Below the pieces are notes generated by a model. That model saw only the letters and a program-made list of their open reading frames with translations, did no database searches and was not told where the DNA came from. 64,000 nucleotides of DNA from JANJWP01 sp964482035 (lineage in GTDB: Bacteria; Patescibacteriota; Gracilibacteria; BD1-5; UBA2023): contig CAYZVC010000004.1 in assembly GCA_964482035.1 (NCBI GenBank), forward strand, positions 145,634 to 209,633, given 5' to 3'. Shown piece after piece: positions 17,489 to 26,164 of this stretch. The translations under genes were made by a program, and so were the position numbers. Numbering within the stretch: the first letter of the stretch is position 1; each line of letters begins with the position of its first letter.

Positions 17489-19300
17489 ATGCGCCCGCTC
17501 CCGCCCGAAGCCCTGTACGCCCTCTCCGCCGACCCGTGGACGCTCGGCCATTCTTCGGTTCTCGACAAGGCCCGTGAAAAATATACTGGCAGGGTTCTCG
17601 TCGGCATCGCGAACGACCCCAAGAAGAACTACGCCTTCGCCCAATGGGAACGCCTCCGCCTCGCGCAGAAAAGCCTCGACGTTCCGCCGGAAGACGTGCG
17701 CCTCGTTCCGGGATCGCTCGCCAAGTACATGATGTGCGAAGACATCCCCAACCTCGTCCGCGGCGTGCGCAACGTTCTGGACGAAGCGGCCGAAACCACG
17801 CTCAAGTTCTACTACCTGCGCGAAAATCCGGACCTTTTCATCGACGTCATCCACGCGGAAGCCGATTCTCCGTACGCGGAAATCAGCTCCTCGGGCGTAA
17901 AGGAATGCCTCAAGGTCGGGCACGACATTTCGAGCTTCGTTTCGTCGACCGTCAAACAGGCGCTCGAATCGCGGATCATCCGGCAGTACCCCGTCTGCGT
18001 CACGGGCGAAATGGGTGCGGGAAAATCCACGCTTTCGCGCAAAATCGCGGACACGGCCCGCGAACTCTGAATCGCTTGCACGTACGTCGACTACGATTCC
18101 ATCGCGCACGAAATCTACTTCTCGCTCACCGATCCGATCTACGAAAAAACCCGCCGAAAAGTGGCGGAAGCGTTCGGCGAATCGGTCGTGACGGCGGACG
18201 GTTTCATCGACCGCGCCGAACTCGCGCGCATCGTCCGGGAAAATCCCGGAAGCGTCGAAATCCTCAATTCGATCCTCCGCAAGCCCATGCTCCTCCGCTA
18301 CGGCGACATGGTCGCGGGAAAGCGGGGCATCGTGCTCGTCGACGCCGCGCTCCTCGTGGAATTCGGACTCACGCACTTGGGCAACCACCACGCCGTGGTC
18401 GTTACGGCCCCGGTAGAAACCCGCGTGGAACGCGTCATTCCCCGCTACGCGAAAGGCGGGCGCACCATGTCGCGCGAAGACGTGCTCAAAATGTTCTCGC
18501 TCCAGATGTCGGGAGAAGACAAGATTGCCAAACTGGAGTCGACCATCGAAGAGAACAAAAACGGTTCGGTCCTCGCGTACGACAACGGCGAAAGCCCGGT
18601 CGACGCGAAAAAGGCGCTTTTCGACATCCTCGCCAAGATCGACGTTTTCGGCGAACTTCGCGCGCAAATGGCCTTGAGAATGTTCGGAATCAGCGAACTC
18701 GAATCCGCGGCGCTCGTGGCGGAACTTAAGAAAAAACACGAGGAACCCCACCGCTTCTACCACACCTGGGAGCATATCGTCGAACTCCTCGGAAACCTTT
18801 TCGAACGCGCCGTCGCCACCGACATGCCGCAAGAAGAAATGGCCACGCTCGGCGTCGCCATCCTCTTCCACGATTCGGTGTACGACGTGAACCGCACGTA
18901 CTACCGCGACAACGAAATCCACAGCGCCGAATACGCGAAACGCGCCCTTTCGTCCCGCGGAGTGGGCAGCCACCGGGTGGACAACGTGTACCAGCTTATC
19001 CGCGATACCGCGCACGCGAGCGGGGAAAAACCCAAAGAATACCTCTCGATGATCCTCCACGACTTGGACATGTCCATCTTGGGCTCTTCGCCGGAACGCT
19101 ACGCGCTCTACGTTTCCGACATCATCGCCGAATTCGGCATCTATCCGGGGCGCGAATTCGTCAAAGGACGTCTGGAAATGCTCGAAAAGTGGATCGCCGA
19201 CGAAAACCTCTTCGTCACGCAGTACGGAAAAGAACAATTTCAGGAACGCGCTCGGGAAAACATGCGCGCCGAAATCGCGAAGCTCCGCGAGATGGCGTAG
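17489..19300 (+). CDS. CoaD-CoaE-HD triple fusion (PPAT, dephospho-CoA kinase, HD hydrolase)
   Basis: 603 residues read through UGA (Gly) at 18068-18070. Residues 1-165 resemble phosphopantetheine adenylyltransferase: the nucleotidyltransferase motif DPWTLGHSSV and the late SSSGVKECLKVGHDISSF. Residues 170-390 are a dephospho-CoA kinase with P-loop GEMGAGKST and a DYDSIAHEIYF segment like the DADxxAH of CoaE. Residues 400-603 are an HD-type metal hydrolase with HRFYHTWEHI and ILFHDSVYD. It would carry the last two steps of CoA synthesis plus an unknown hydrolysis in one chain. The UGA falls in the CoaE helix just after the P-loop, where Gly is usual. There is no SD before the ATG. The stop is TAG. 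Confidence 0.85.
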
Positions 19301-19333
19301 TCCGATATGGCGGAATCGCCCGCACGACGTTTG

Positions 19334-19361
19334 TTGACAATCTGAAAACCGTAATTATGCG
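19334..19361 (+). promoter_or_regulatory. Promoter upstream of the small Gly/Ala-rich gene
   Basis: TTGACA, a 16-nt spacer and TATGCG, about 85 nt before the ATG at 19446. A terminator-like hairpin lies between promoter and gene, so attenuation is possible. Confidence 0.5.
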
Positions 19362-19374
19362 GTTTGACATTCGA

Positions 19375-19404
19375 GACCTCCGGATTAGGATTCGGAGGTC
19401 TTTT
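19375..19404 (+). terminator. Terminator or attenuator hairpin
   Basis: GACCTCCG/CGGAGGTC stem followed by TTTT. It may end transcripts from the CoaD-CoaE-HD gene or act in the leader of the next gene. Confidence 0.6.
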
Positions 19405-19445
19405 CGCACTTCGCGGAAACGAAAACCAAACACAAGGAGCGATCC

Positions 19446-19736
19446 ATGCAAAACGAAACCGAAGGTGCCGTAAACCAAGCGGACGCCTTGGTCCAAGCGG
19501 CGCGTCAAGCGGGACAGACGCAGAACGAAAACGTCCGCCAACAGGCTTCCGCTTCGGGCGATGCCGTCGGCGAAGTCGCCGGAGGCATCCTCGACGGCGC
19601 GCTCGAACTCGTCGTCGAAGCCGGGAGCGCCGTACTCCAAGGCGCCGGGAACGTCGCCATCGGCGCGCTCGAATGCGGCGGAGCGGTAGTCGAAGGCGTT
19701 TGCAGCGCTGCCGGTGACATCTTGGGCGGACTGTAG
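19446..19736 (+). CDS. Small Gly/Ala-rich helical protein
   Basis: 96 residues. A hydrophilic Gln/Glu/Asn-rich first half is followed by a Gly/Ala/Val-rich amphipathic or membrane-inserting region from about residue 42, with G-x3-G spacing like a glycine zipper. Unknown function. AAGGAG precedes the ATG at good spacing, unlike most code-25 genes here. The stop is TAG. The next gene follows after 3 nt. Confidence 0.65.
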   Translation: MQNETEGAVNQADALVQAARQAGQTQNENVRQQASASGDAVGEVAGGILDGALELVVEAGSAVLQGAGNVAIGALECGGAVVEGVCSAAGDILGGL

Positions 19737-19739
19737 GCG

Positions 19740-20183
19740 ATGGAAGGCTACCATCCCATCGTCGCGCACGCGCTGACCTGGAACTATTTGGCGGTATTCG
19801 CCGCTTGGTACTTCGTCTACGGCACGTTCGCGTACAACTTCAGCTACGAAGGGACTCGCGGAGGATTCTTCCTTCCGCTTTACGCCCTCGCCGACGACTT
19901 GTATCTCCAACTCCCCGGCCGGAAAGCCGCGTTCATCCGTAAACAGGTGGACCAAGCGCTCGACCACGGCCACGGCGGAGGATACCTCGGAGGCCGGCTC
20001 GAAGACGACTGGTCGTACGAAAACATTCGCAAAAACGACCTCTACGCCAAGGTAGGCGCAGCCATGCTGCCTGGCACGTTCTACGCGTTCGTCATAACGG
20101 CTCCGCTTTTGTATCCGGTTTACTCTTGGGCTTGGAAGACGCTCTTTCCCGCCTGAAGTATGGCCGACGTACCGAGCGATTAA
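19740..20183 (+). CDS. Small membrane protein
   Basis: 147 residues if the UGA at 20154-20156 is Gly, or 138 if it is a stop. UAA follows nine codons after the UGA and directly abuts a terminator, which favours the longer reading. Hydrophobic segments lie at about 10-30 and 108-130, with a loop rich in Tyr, Asp and Gly (HGHGGGYLGG). Not recognised. There is no SD; the ATG lies 4 nt after the previous stop, so reinitiation is likely. Confidence 0.6.
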
Positions 20184-20184
20184 A

Positions 20185-20212
20185 AATCCCCCTGCGAAAG
20201 CGGGGGGATTTC
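20185..20212 (+). terminator. Rho-independent terminator
   Basis: AATCCCCC stem pairing with GGGGGGATT around GCGAAAGC, followed by TTTCTC. Almost the same hairpin recurs at 21031-21057. Confidence 0.8.
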
Positions 20213-20220
20213 TCATTCTT

Positions 20221-20248
20221 TTGACTCCCGTGGGCAAAACCGTAGACT
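20221..20248 (+). promoter_or_regulatory. Promoter of the acidic repeat protein
   Basis: TTGACT, a 16-nt spacer and TAGACT. A short ACTTTCGG/CCGAAAGT hairpin then leads into AAAGGAG before the ATG. Confidence 0.55.
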
Positions 20249-20296
20249 CAGCCAACTTTCGGATTCCCCGAAAGTGCAAACAAAAGGAGATACGTG

Positions 20297-20986
20297 ATGG
20301 AAAATAATGAAAACGCCGGTCAAGCAGAAGGCGTAGCGGGTCAAAACGACAACAACGAAAACGCGGCCGCCCAGGTCGTGGCCGTCGATACCGGCACCCC
20401 GGTTATCGAAGGCGAAGTCCTCGTCGCCGGCGAATCCGCCGTCGTCGAAGGCGCCGCAGCCGAAGCCGCACCGGAAACCCCGGCCGTGGTCGAAGCCAAG
20501 GCGGAAGTCGCGGAAACGGCCGAAGTCGTCGAAAGCGCCGCGGTCGCGGTTGAAGAAACCCCGGCGGTCGAAGCCGGCGCAGCGGTCGAACCGGCGGTCG
20601 AAGACGCGGTCATCGTGTCGGAAACTCCGGCTGCGGAAATCGCCGCAGTGGCCGAAACGGTCGTGGCGGCAGTTGAAGAAACGGCCGCCGTCGTCGAAGA
20701 AACGGTTGAAGTGATCGAAGCGGCCGCAGTGGTTGAAGTCGCGCAAGTTGAAGCAGTTGGCACGGGTGAAAACGTGCTCGAAGGCGAAGTCGTCGTCGCC
20801 GGCGAAGCCGCCGTCGTCGAAGGCGCCGCGGTGGAAGCCGCGGTGGAAGCCGCACAGGAAACCCCGGCGGCGGACGAAACCAAGGCAGAAGTTGCCGAAG
20901 GCGCTGAAGGCGCCGCAGTGGTTGAAGAAACGCCCAACGCAGAAGCCCAGGCACCCGCCGCGGCCGATGCGGAAGGACAGTCCTAA
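20297..20986 (+). CDS. Acidic low-complexity protein (Val/Ala/Glu repeats)
   Basis: 229 residues composed mostly of Val, Ala, Glu, Thr and Pro, with no signal peptide and hardly any aromatic or basic residues. A block GEVLVAGESAVVEGAA near residue 38 recurs as GEVVVAGEAAVVEGAA near residue 165, so the gene grew by internal duplication. Such sequence is probably disordered or forms extended amphipathic strands; function unknown. The ATG at 20297 fits the AAAGGAG spacing better than the adjacent GTG. The stop is TAA and a terminator follows. Confidence 0.7.
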   Translation: MENNENAGQAEGVAGQNDNNENAAAQVVAVDTGTPVIEGEVLVAGESAVVEGAAAEAAPETPAVVEAKAEVAETAEVVESAAVAVEETPAVEAGAAVEPAVEDAVIVSETPAAEIAAVAETVVAAVEETAAVVEETVEVIEAAAVVEVAQVEAVGTGENVLEGEVVVAGEAAVVEGAAVEAAVEAAQETPAADETKAEVAEGAEGAAVVEETPNAEAQAPAAADAEGQS

Positions 20987-21030
20987 GTTTGGGGATGCGC
21001 GAGCATTTCCCAGATTCGGACGAGATACGA

Positions 21031-21057
21031 ATCCCCCCGCGAAAGCGGGGGGATTTT
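21031..21057. terminator. Bidirectional terminator between convergent genes
   Basis: ATCCCCCCGC/GCGGGGGGAT stem with a GAAA-type loop and short T runs on both strands. It separates the plus-strand acidic protein gene from the minus-strand Res gene. Confidence 0.8.
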
Positions 21058-21073
21058 ACGAACGAAATGGCGT

Positions 21074-23368
21074 TTAAGCGAACGGTTTAAACCCTTTCGT
21101 ACCGTCAGAAACGTATTCGATATCCTCCGCCGTGTAAAACTTGGGGTCGTCCTTCGTGCCAAAATTCGTCACGTATCCGAAGATCGCCTTGTGCCCGGCC
21201 ACGTTCAGCTTCGCAACGTAGGTCTTCAGAGCACCGAGTTTTGCGCGGGCATCTTCGGTCTCCAACGTGAACCCCTCCTTGGGGTCGAAGAATCCCAAAG
21301 TACCGTCTTCGTATTCCACGAGAAAATCGGGATAGAAGTTCCCGGTTTTTCCAGCATGTTCGTAGACGACCGAGAAATACCTTTCCGACCCATCGCCGTT
21401 GCGGAGCCAGCGCTTAACCGGAATGGACGGATTTTCGAGGTAACTTTCGACGAACGAGCGCTCGCCCGCCGAATCGTAGGAAATCCAGCAAGGTTCGAAC
21501 GCGTACCGTTTAAAGTTCCCGGTTTCGGAAAGTTCGGGGAATTCCAATGCCGGTGGAACGGTCCAAAAGCCGCGCTTGATGTCGGTTCTCGACGAGATTT
21601 CCGACGACCGGAGCGGCACGTAGGAATCCTTGGCCTTTTCGAAGACGCCCGAGAAGAATTCCCTTCCGGTAAGGATGACGGCCTGCAGTTTCGAGCGGGC
21701 CGTGCCTTTCGGGAAGAATTCCTTTTCGAGAGCCGAATACAACGCCTCTTTCATGACCGGGTACGACCGAGCGACGTTTCCGAACTGCGGGCGTACCGAA
21801 CGGCGCACGAAATCGTCGAACGCGAGTTGGGTGCGTTCGTCTTCCGAAAGCGCTTCCACGCTGAACGCCGATTCTATCGTACGTTCCGACCGCTCGTCCA
21901 CGTCGAGGGCGATTTTCCCGTCCGAAAGCAGCGATTCCGAAACGCGCGCCACGGATACGTCGACGGCGCTCGCAAGTTTAAAAAGATTGTTTTCGCGTTC
22001 GCCGGAAACGCCCCCGGCTTTGTCCAGGAGCGCCTTCGAAAGCGCGGCGTAGAACGAATACCCCACGTCGCCGTAGTCGGTGCGTACGGACCTTTCGACG
22101 GGCAATGGGAAAGCGAAGCCAGGAAAATCCGGATGCCGGACGGCGTTCTTGGTCTTGAGGTACTGTTTGACGTCCCCGTCGATTTTGAGGTGGACCTTGG
22201 GGAGGTCGGTATAGACGTAGGCGCTGTCGAGAAGAGGATTTCCGTAGTGTTTCTGCTCCGGCGTTCGGAGGATGCGCCCGATGGTCTGGATGGAGAACGA
22301 AAAGGATTTGATTTCGCGGAACATCACGAGGATCTGCGCGCGCGGACAGTCCCAGCCGATGGCGATGGCCTGTTTGAATACCAACACTTCCGCGGGGGAA
22401 TCCCATTCGGCGATGTTGTCCAAATCAGGCGTCTTGTCGGCAGAGAGCCAGACGGCGAGCTTTCCGTTTTCGCGGGTGATTCCGAACGATTCGGCGAGGA
22501 TGCGTTCGACGTGGTCGAGCTTGGTCAGGTCGAGTTCCGACGCTTTTTCGGAGTCGCTGGGCAACTGCACGAGTACGAGCGGCTTCACTCCGGAACCTTC
22601 CGCTTCGAAAGCGACGGCGAGCGCGTCGCGTTTTTCGAGCGCCGCGCGGATGAGGACGGTGTCGCTGCCGTCGGTCTCGTTCAGAAACAGGCCGATGTTC
22701 TCGTTCATCAGCGCTTCCCGGCGGATCATGCCGGCTTCGATGACTTCCTCCGGTTCGACTTTGACGATTTCGTCCGGTTCCGGGGAATCGGGCGTCGCGC
22801 TCACTTCTATCTGGATCTTGGGACGGATGAATTCGGCGAGAATTTCCTGCGCCCGGTCGGATTTGAGGTTTCGGTGGCTTTCATCGATGATCAGGACGGT
22901 TTCGCGCCCCGCTTTCCGCGAGTTTTCGAGGTACGTCGGCAGGTTGTCGTCGCGCTCGTTGTCGCGCATGGCGCGGACTTTCCATTCTTCTTTGCCCGTC
23001 TCTTTGTCCTTGGATTTCTTATTGAGCTTCTCCCAGTTCACGAAGAGGATTTCGTTCTCGCCGAGTTCGTTACCCCTGATGTCGGACAGTTCGGAAAACC
23101 GGAGTTTCGAGCCTTCGAGGGTCTTTTCGAAACTCCGTTTGGACTGCCCTGCGATGTCTCCGATGGAGAGCCAGACGTACGAATACTTCCTTCCCGGCAC
23201 GTCGGAAAGGCGCTTAAGGAATTCCTGCATCATCACGGTCTTGCCGGAACCCGTGGGGGCTTTGAAAACGAGCGACATCGGTCGGGAAACTTTCTTGTCG
23301 AGAAGTCCGAGCGACTTAGTGAGGAGTTCGCGCACGGCGTTCTCCTGGTACTGCCTGAGACGGATCAT
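21074..23368 (-). CDS. Type III restriction enzyme, Res subunit
   Basis: 764 residues. A superfamily 2 helicase core has Walker A APTGSGKT at 37-44, DEAD-box variant IDESHRNL, and motif VI-like SIQTIGRILRTPEQ. Near the C-terminus YPDFLVEYEDG followed by FFDPKEG fits a PD-(D/E)xK nuclease site. With the Mod subunit it would translocate on DNA and cut near unmodified sites. It lies 12 nt downstream of mod on the same strand and has no in-frame UGA, in contrast to mod. The stop is TAA. It is shorter than the roughly 900-1000 residues of well-studied Res proteins. Confidence 0.88.
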   Translation of the reverse strand: MIRLRQYQENAVRELLTKSLGLLDKKVSRPMSLVFKAPTGSGKTVMMQEFLKRLSDVPGRKYSYVWLSIGDIAGQSKRSFEKTLEGSKLRFSELSDIRGNELGENEILFVNWEKLNKKSKDKETGKEEWKVRAMRDNERDDNLPTYLENSRKAGRETVLIIDESHRNLKSDRAQEILAEFIRPKIQIEVSATPDSPEPDEIVKVEPEEVIEAGMIRREALMNENIGLFLNETDGSDTVLIRAALEKRDALAVAFEAEGSGVKPLVLVQLPSDSEKASELDLTKLDHVERILAESFGITRENGKLAVWLSADKTPDLDNIAEWDSPAEVLVFKQAIAIGWDCPRAQILVMFREIKSFSFSIQTIGRILRTPEQKHYGNPLLDSAYVYTDLPKVHLKIDGDVKQYLKTKNAVRHPDFPGFAFPLPVERSVRTDYGDVGYSFYAALSKALLDKAGGVSGERENNLFKLASAVDVSVARVSESLLSDGKIALDVDERSERTIESAFSVEALSEDERTQLAFDDFVRRSVRPQFGNVARSYPVMKEALYSALEKEFFPKGTARSKLQAVILTGREFFSGVFEKAKDSYVPLRSSEISSRTDIKRGFWTVPPALEFPELSETGNFKRYAFEPCWISYDSAGERSFVESYLENPSIPVKRWLRNGDGSERYFSVVYEHAGKTGNFYPDFLVEYEDGTLGFFDPKEGFTLETEDARAKLGALKTYVAKLNVAGHKAIFGYVTNFGTKDDPKFYTAEDIEYVSDGTKGFKPFA

Positions 23369-23380
23369 GGTTGGGGGTGG

Positions 23381-25195
23381 TTAGATGCCGTATACCTTGC
23401 GGTATGTCGAAAGGATACCGTCCGGGATAGGCTCGAGAACGAGGCGGTCGGACCACTCGGAGAGTTCTTCGACGAACGGATCCTGCGCTATGGCGAAGAC
23501 GTACGCCGTGACCGGGCCGGACGATTCGGCGAGATAGCTTTTCAACTCGGACAGATCCGACGGATCGTATACGAGCGCGAGGTTTTTTCCGTTGCCGGAA
23601 TACGTGCGGAACGCGTCGTCCGAATGGCCGGGAACGGCGTCGAAACAATCCTCCTTGATGCGGAGGAGGTCGGAACACCGGTCGACGAACGCGTGGCGGA
23701 GGTCGTCGGTGGATTTGGAATGCGGAACGAACGCCGTCTTGAAATACCGGACGTTGCCGCCGAGGCCTTCCACCGCTTCGCCCTTGGAGTCGGCGTATCC
23801 TTGGGACACGCGCTTCACTCGCTCGTAGCAGACGTCGCGGCAGAGGTTCTTGTCCGGGTTTTCGGCGGTATTCTCCCTATTGGAACAGAGGATGAACCGG
23901 CGGTCCCCGCCGTCTTCCTTGTTGAGTTGGAGAACGGCGTGTCCGGTGGTTCCGGAACCAGCGAAGAAGTCGAGGATTATTGAAGTGCTTGAGGCATGTT
24001 GCAATAGAAATTTAATTAAATTTTTAGGTTTTGAATATTGGAACGCACCCTCTCAGAGCAATTCTCCTAAATCTGCATATGCGTCCTCGTTGGTCGCTGA
24101 CGACAATCTTCAATCTATGAACGAAGGCATTCCTTTTCGGGATTTGGAATTATGCCTTATGACTCTTGGTTGAAAATTTGATGTATTGATAAAAATTTCG
24201 GTTCCATTTTCCAATTCTGCATCCAGAAAGGCTTGAGACCAAGTGAATGGCCCGCGTATCGATACCTGATCCAAAAACACGCCATCTTTAATTCTTACTT
24301 CATTTAAAAGCTCAACTCAACTCGTTCAGGTTCCATATAATCCCGCATGATAAACCCCATCAGCAAGTTTGGTAAGAACGGTGGACTCCGGGAATCTTAA
24401 TTCTTTAATTCCATTGGTACGCTTTACTAATGGTTGTGATTCTGAATTATCCGATTGTTCTCAAAGCAATTTGAGATATGAATAATCCTTGCCATATACG
24501 TGAACATACTCTGTTAGGCTGATCATTTTATCGGTAAGGAATGATCATTTTCGCTTTTTGTACCAAATAGCGGTTCCTGCAAAATTCCCCTCCCCAAACA
24601 CCTCATCACAAAGCATCTTCAGCTGTGCTTGTTCGTTGTCATCGATGCTGATGAAAATCACTCCCGTCTCCCTGAGTAAATCACGGGCGAGACGGAGGCG
24701 TTTTTCCATGAAGGAAAGCCATTTCGAGTGGCGGAAATCGTCTTCCTTATCGACGTAGTGGTCGTTATAAACGAAGTCTTTGTTCCCCGTGTTGTACGGC
24801 GGGTCGATATAGATGACGTCGACCAACCCCCTGTGCGTATACGAAAGGGCCGCGAGCGAATGAAAATTATCGCCTTCGATGATGAGGTTTTGAGGTTTTT
24901 CCGAACCGTCGTCCAAGGTGAGTTCGCCGACTTCTTCGAGGACGGGCAACGCATTTTTCGCTTCCGCTTCGAACATTTCGGGTTTTTCTTCCCAAACCAG
25001 ACCGTAGCGCTTGGTTTTCTTGAGTCGCTTAAGTTCGGCTTCCAGTTTTCGGATTTCCGCAAGGAGTTCGGAATTCTTTCCGTTCTCGGGGGCGGATTTC
25101 AAAGATTCCACCACCTTGCGCAATTCCGAAACGGTCTCGGTACGTATGGCATAATACTCCTCCCGGATCGTTCCGGGCGGATTGGTTTCGGGCAT
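23381..25195 (-). CDS. Type III DNA methyltransferase, Mod subunit
   Basis: 604 residues, continuous only with UGA as Gly at six sites (24545, 24461, 24326, 24317, 24110 and 24053). DPPYNTG near residue 130 comes before FFAGSGTTGHA near residue 410, the beta-class N6-adenine order. The stretch between the two motifs is the target-recognition region. It is visibly AT-rich and holds all six UGA codons, suggesting it was exchanged separately from the rest. The ATG at 25195 starts the conserved part; a longer Lys-rich start at 25291 is possible but lacks an RBS. The stop is TAA. Standard-code annotation would call this two fragments or a pseudogene. Confidence 0.9.
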
Positions 25196-25201
25196 AGAAA
25201 A

Positions 25202-25223
25202 GGCAATTACGGTTGTAATTGCC
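25202..25223. promoter_or_regulatory. Palindrome upstream of mod
   Basis: GGCAATTAC and GTAATTGCC form a perfect 9-bp inverted repeat with a 4-nt centre, 7 nt upstream of the chosen mod start. It could be an operator or an mRNA hairpin controlling methyltransferase dosage. Confidence 0.5.
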
Positions 25224-25271
25224 AAGGGGAGTTTTCTTAATTTTTTCTTTTTGGAACGGGAGTTCCGGGCT

Positions 25272-25468
25272 ACTGTCTTGGCAGAAAGCAATCAAAAAGG
25301 GCGGTCGAAACCCTCAGTGAAACAATCTGCCAAGACAGTTCCATTCTCCCCTATCCGAAACATTTAAATCTCGAAAAAGCGGCGAGCGGTATCAACCGCC
25401 CTTTCCGTTATTTAAATGTTTGCTGAATAAGGTCGAATGAAAAGAAAAGAATACAACTGTCTTGGCAG
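25272..25468. repeat. Interleaved inverted-repeat region upstream of the R-M operon
   Basis: A 13-bp unit ACTGTCTTGGCAG occurs at 25272-25284, inverted at 25327-25339, and direct again at 25456-25468. Nested and crossing it are a 10-bp inverted pair AAAGGGCGGT (25296-25305) / ACCGCCCTTT (25395-25404) and a 12-bp pair AAACATTTAAAT (25358-25369) / ATTTAAATGTTT (25410-25421). No gene is visible in 25196-25644. The pairs cannot all form at once in a simple hairpin. Possible roles are a mobile miniature element, an invertible switch or a structured RNA. Confidence 0.6.
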
Positions 25469-25593
25469 GCGGATTGTATCTTTTCGTAAAAAAGGCGCAA
25501 ACGGGAATTCTATGGGTGGGAAAGAAATTTCTTAGTTTTTTCTTTTCAGAAAATCAATCGCCCGTTATCTTCGCATTGTCCCGATTATATTTT

Positions 25594-25639
25594 GAATATG
25601 GTAAATTCACAGTATTATTAGCCAGTAAATTCACCATAT
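25594..25639 (+). promoter_or_regulatory. Promoter and operator of the toxin-antitoxin pair
   Basis: Two direct copies of GTAAATTCAC (25601 and 25625) lie inside a flanking inverted repeat ATATGGT/ACCATAT (25596 and 25633). A TTGAAT plus TATTAT promoter overlaps them. This layout suits autoregulation by the antitoxin. The ATG follows 5 nt later. Confidence 0.6.
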
Positions 25640-25644
25640 CAAAC

Positions 25645-25908
25645 ATGCGTACCGAACAATGCGTATCCGTAACGGAACTTTCCAAAAACACTTCCGGCAT
25701 CATTCGCAGGGCGCCTGACATGGGAGCCCAGTACGTTTTCGTAAACAACAAGCCGCAAGCGGTAATTCTGGGAATGCGCCAATTCGAACAAATGCAAAAG
25801 GCGCTCGTCGAGTTTGGAACCGTTGACTATGCGGAGCTTTCTCCGGAGACTAAACGGATGTTCGACAAGGCTAAATCCCAATCCAAGGATACGTTTATCG
25901 ATTATTAG
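25645..25908 (+). CDS. Phd/YefM-like antitoxin
   Basis: 87 residues. The N-terminal half (SVTELSKNTSGIIRRA, then YVFVNNKPQAVILGMRQFEQM) matches the Phd/YefM DNA-binding fold. The C-terminal tail is charged and probably binds the toxin. It overlies its own operator and is followed 4 nt later by the toxin gene. The local sequence is AT-rich compared with flanking genes, as in recently acquired modules. The stop is TAG. Confidence 0.82.
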   Translation: MRTEQCVSVTELSKNTSGIIRRAPDMGAQYVFVNNKPQAVILGMRQFEQMQKALVEFGTVDYAELSPETKRMFDKAKSQSKDTFIDY

Positions 25909-25912
25909 CAAT

Positions 25913-26164
25913 ATGGTCGTCATATCCGGAATGCGAATTTCAAAAGACTCGCTCGAATATTTGAAATCCCGTAAACTGGAGAAACAGTATCTCAAAGCGA
26001 AATCCCTTATTCTTTCGGGTCATTTTTCGAATGTCGACCTAAAAATCCGCGAACCGAAAAAAGATCGAATCTGGTATTTCAGAATCAATCGGCAATTTCG
26101 AGCCTTATGCGAATTAGAAGGCGATATTCTTTACGTTCTCGCGATAGACAACCATCAGAACTAA
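25913..26164 (+). CDS. RelE/ParE-superfamily toxin
   Basis: 83 residues. The pattern of a basic helical start (SLEYLKSRKLEKQYLKAK), IREPKKDRIWYFRINRQFRALC and a hydrophobic end strand with a His (YVLAIDNHQN) fits RelE/HigB-type ribonuclease toxins that cleave mRNA on the ribosome. It is paired with the antitoxin gene upstream. Its TAA overlaps the TAG of the convergent ADP-ribosylglycohydrolase gene by 4 nt. Confidence 0.8.
   Translation: MVVISGMRISKDSLEYLKSRKLEKQYLKAKSLILSGHFSNVDLKIREPKKDRIWYFRINRQFRALCELEGDILYVLAIDNHQN

Noticed and set aside
21191..23983. 930-codon plus-strand ORF
   Set aside because: It is antisense to the Res gene and the end of Mod, with shadow-like composition.
25272..25468. 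CRISPR array
   Set aside because: Only three copies of the 13-bp unit exist, one inverted, with unequal spacing; no Cas genes are near.
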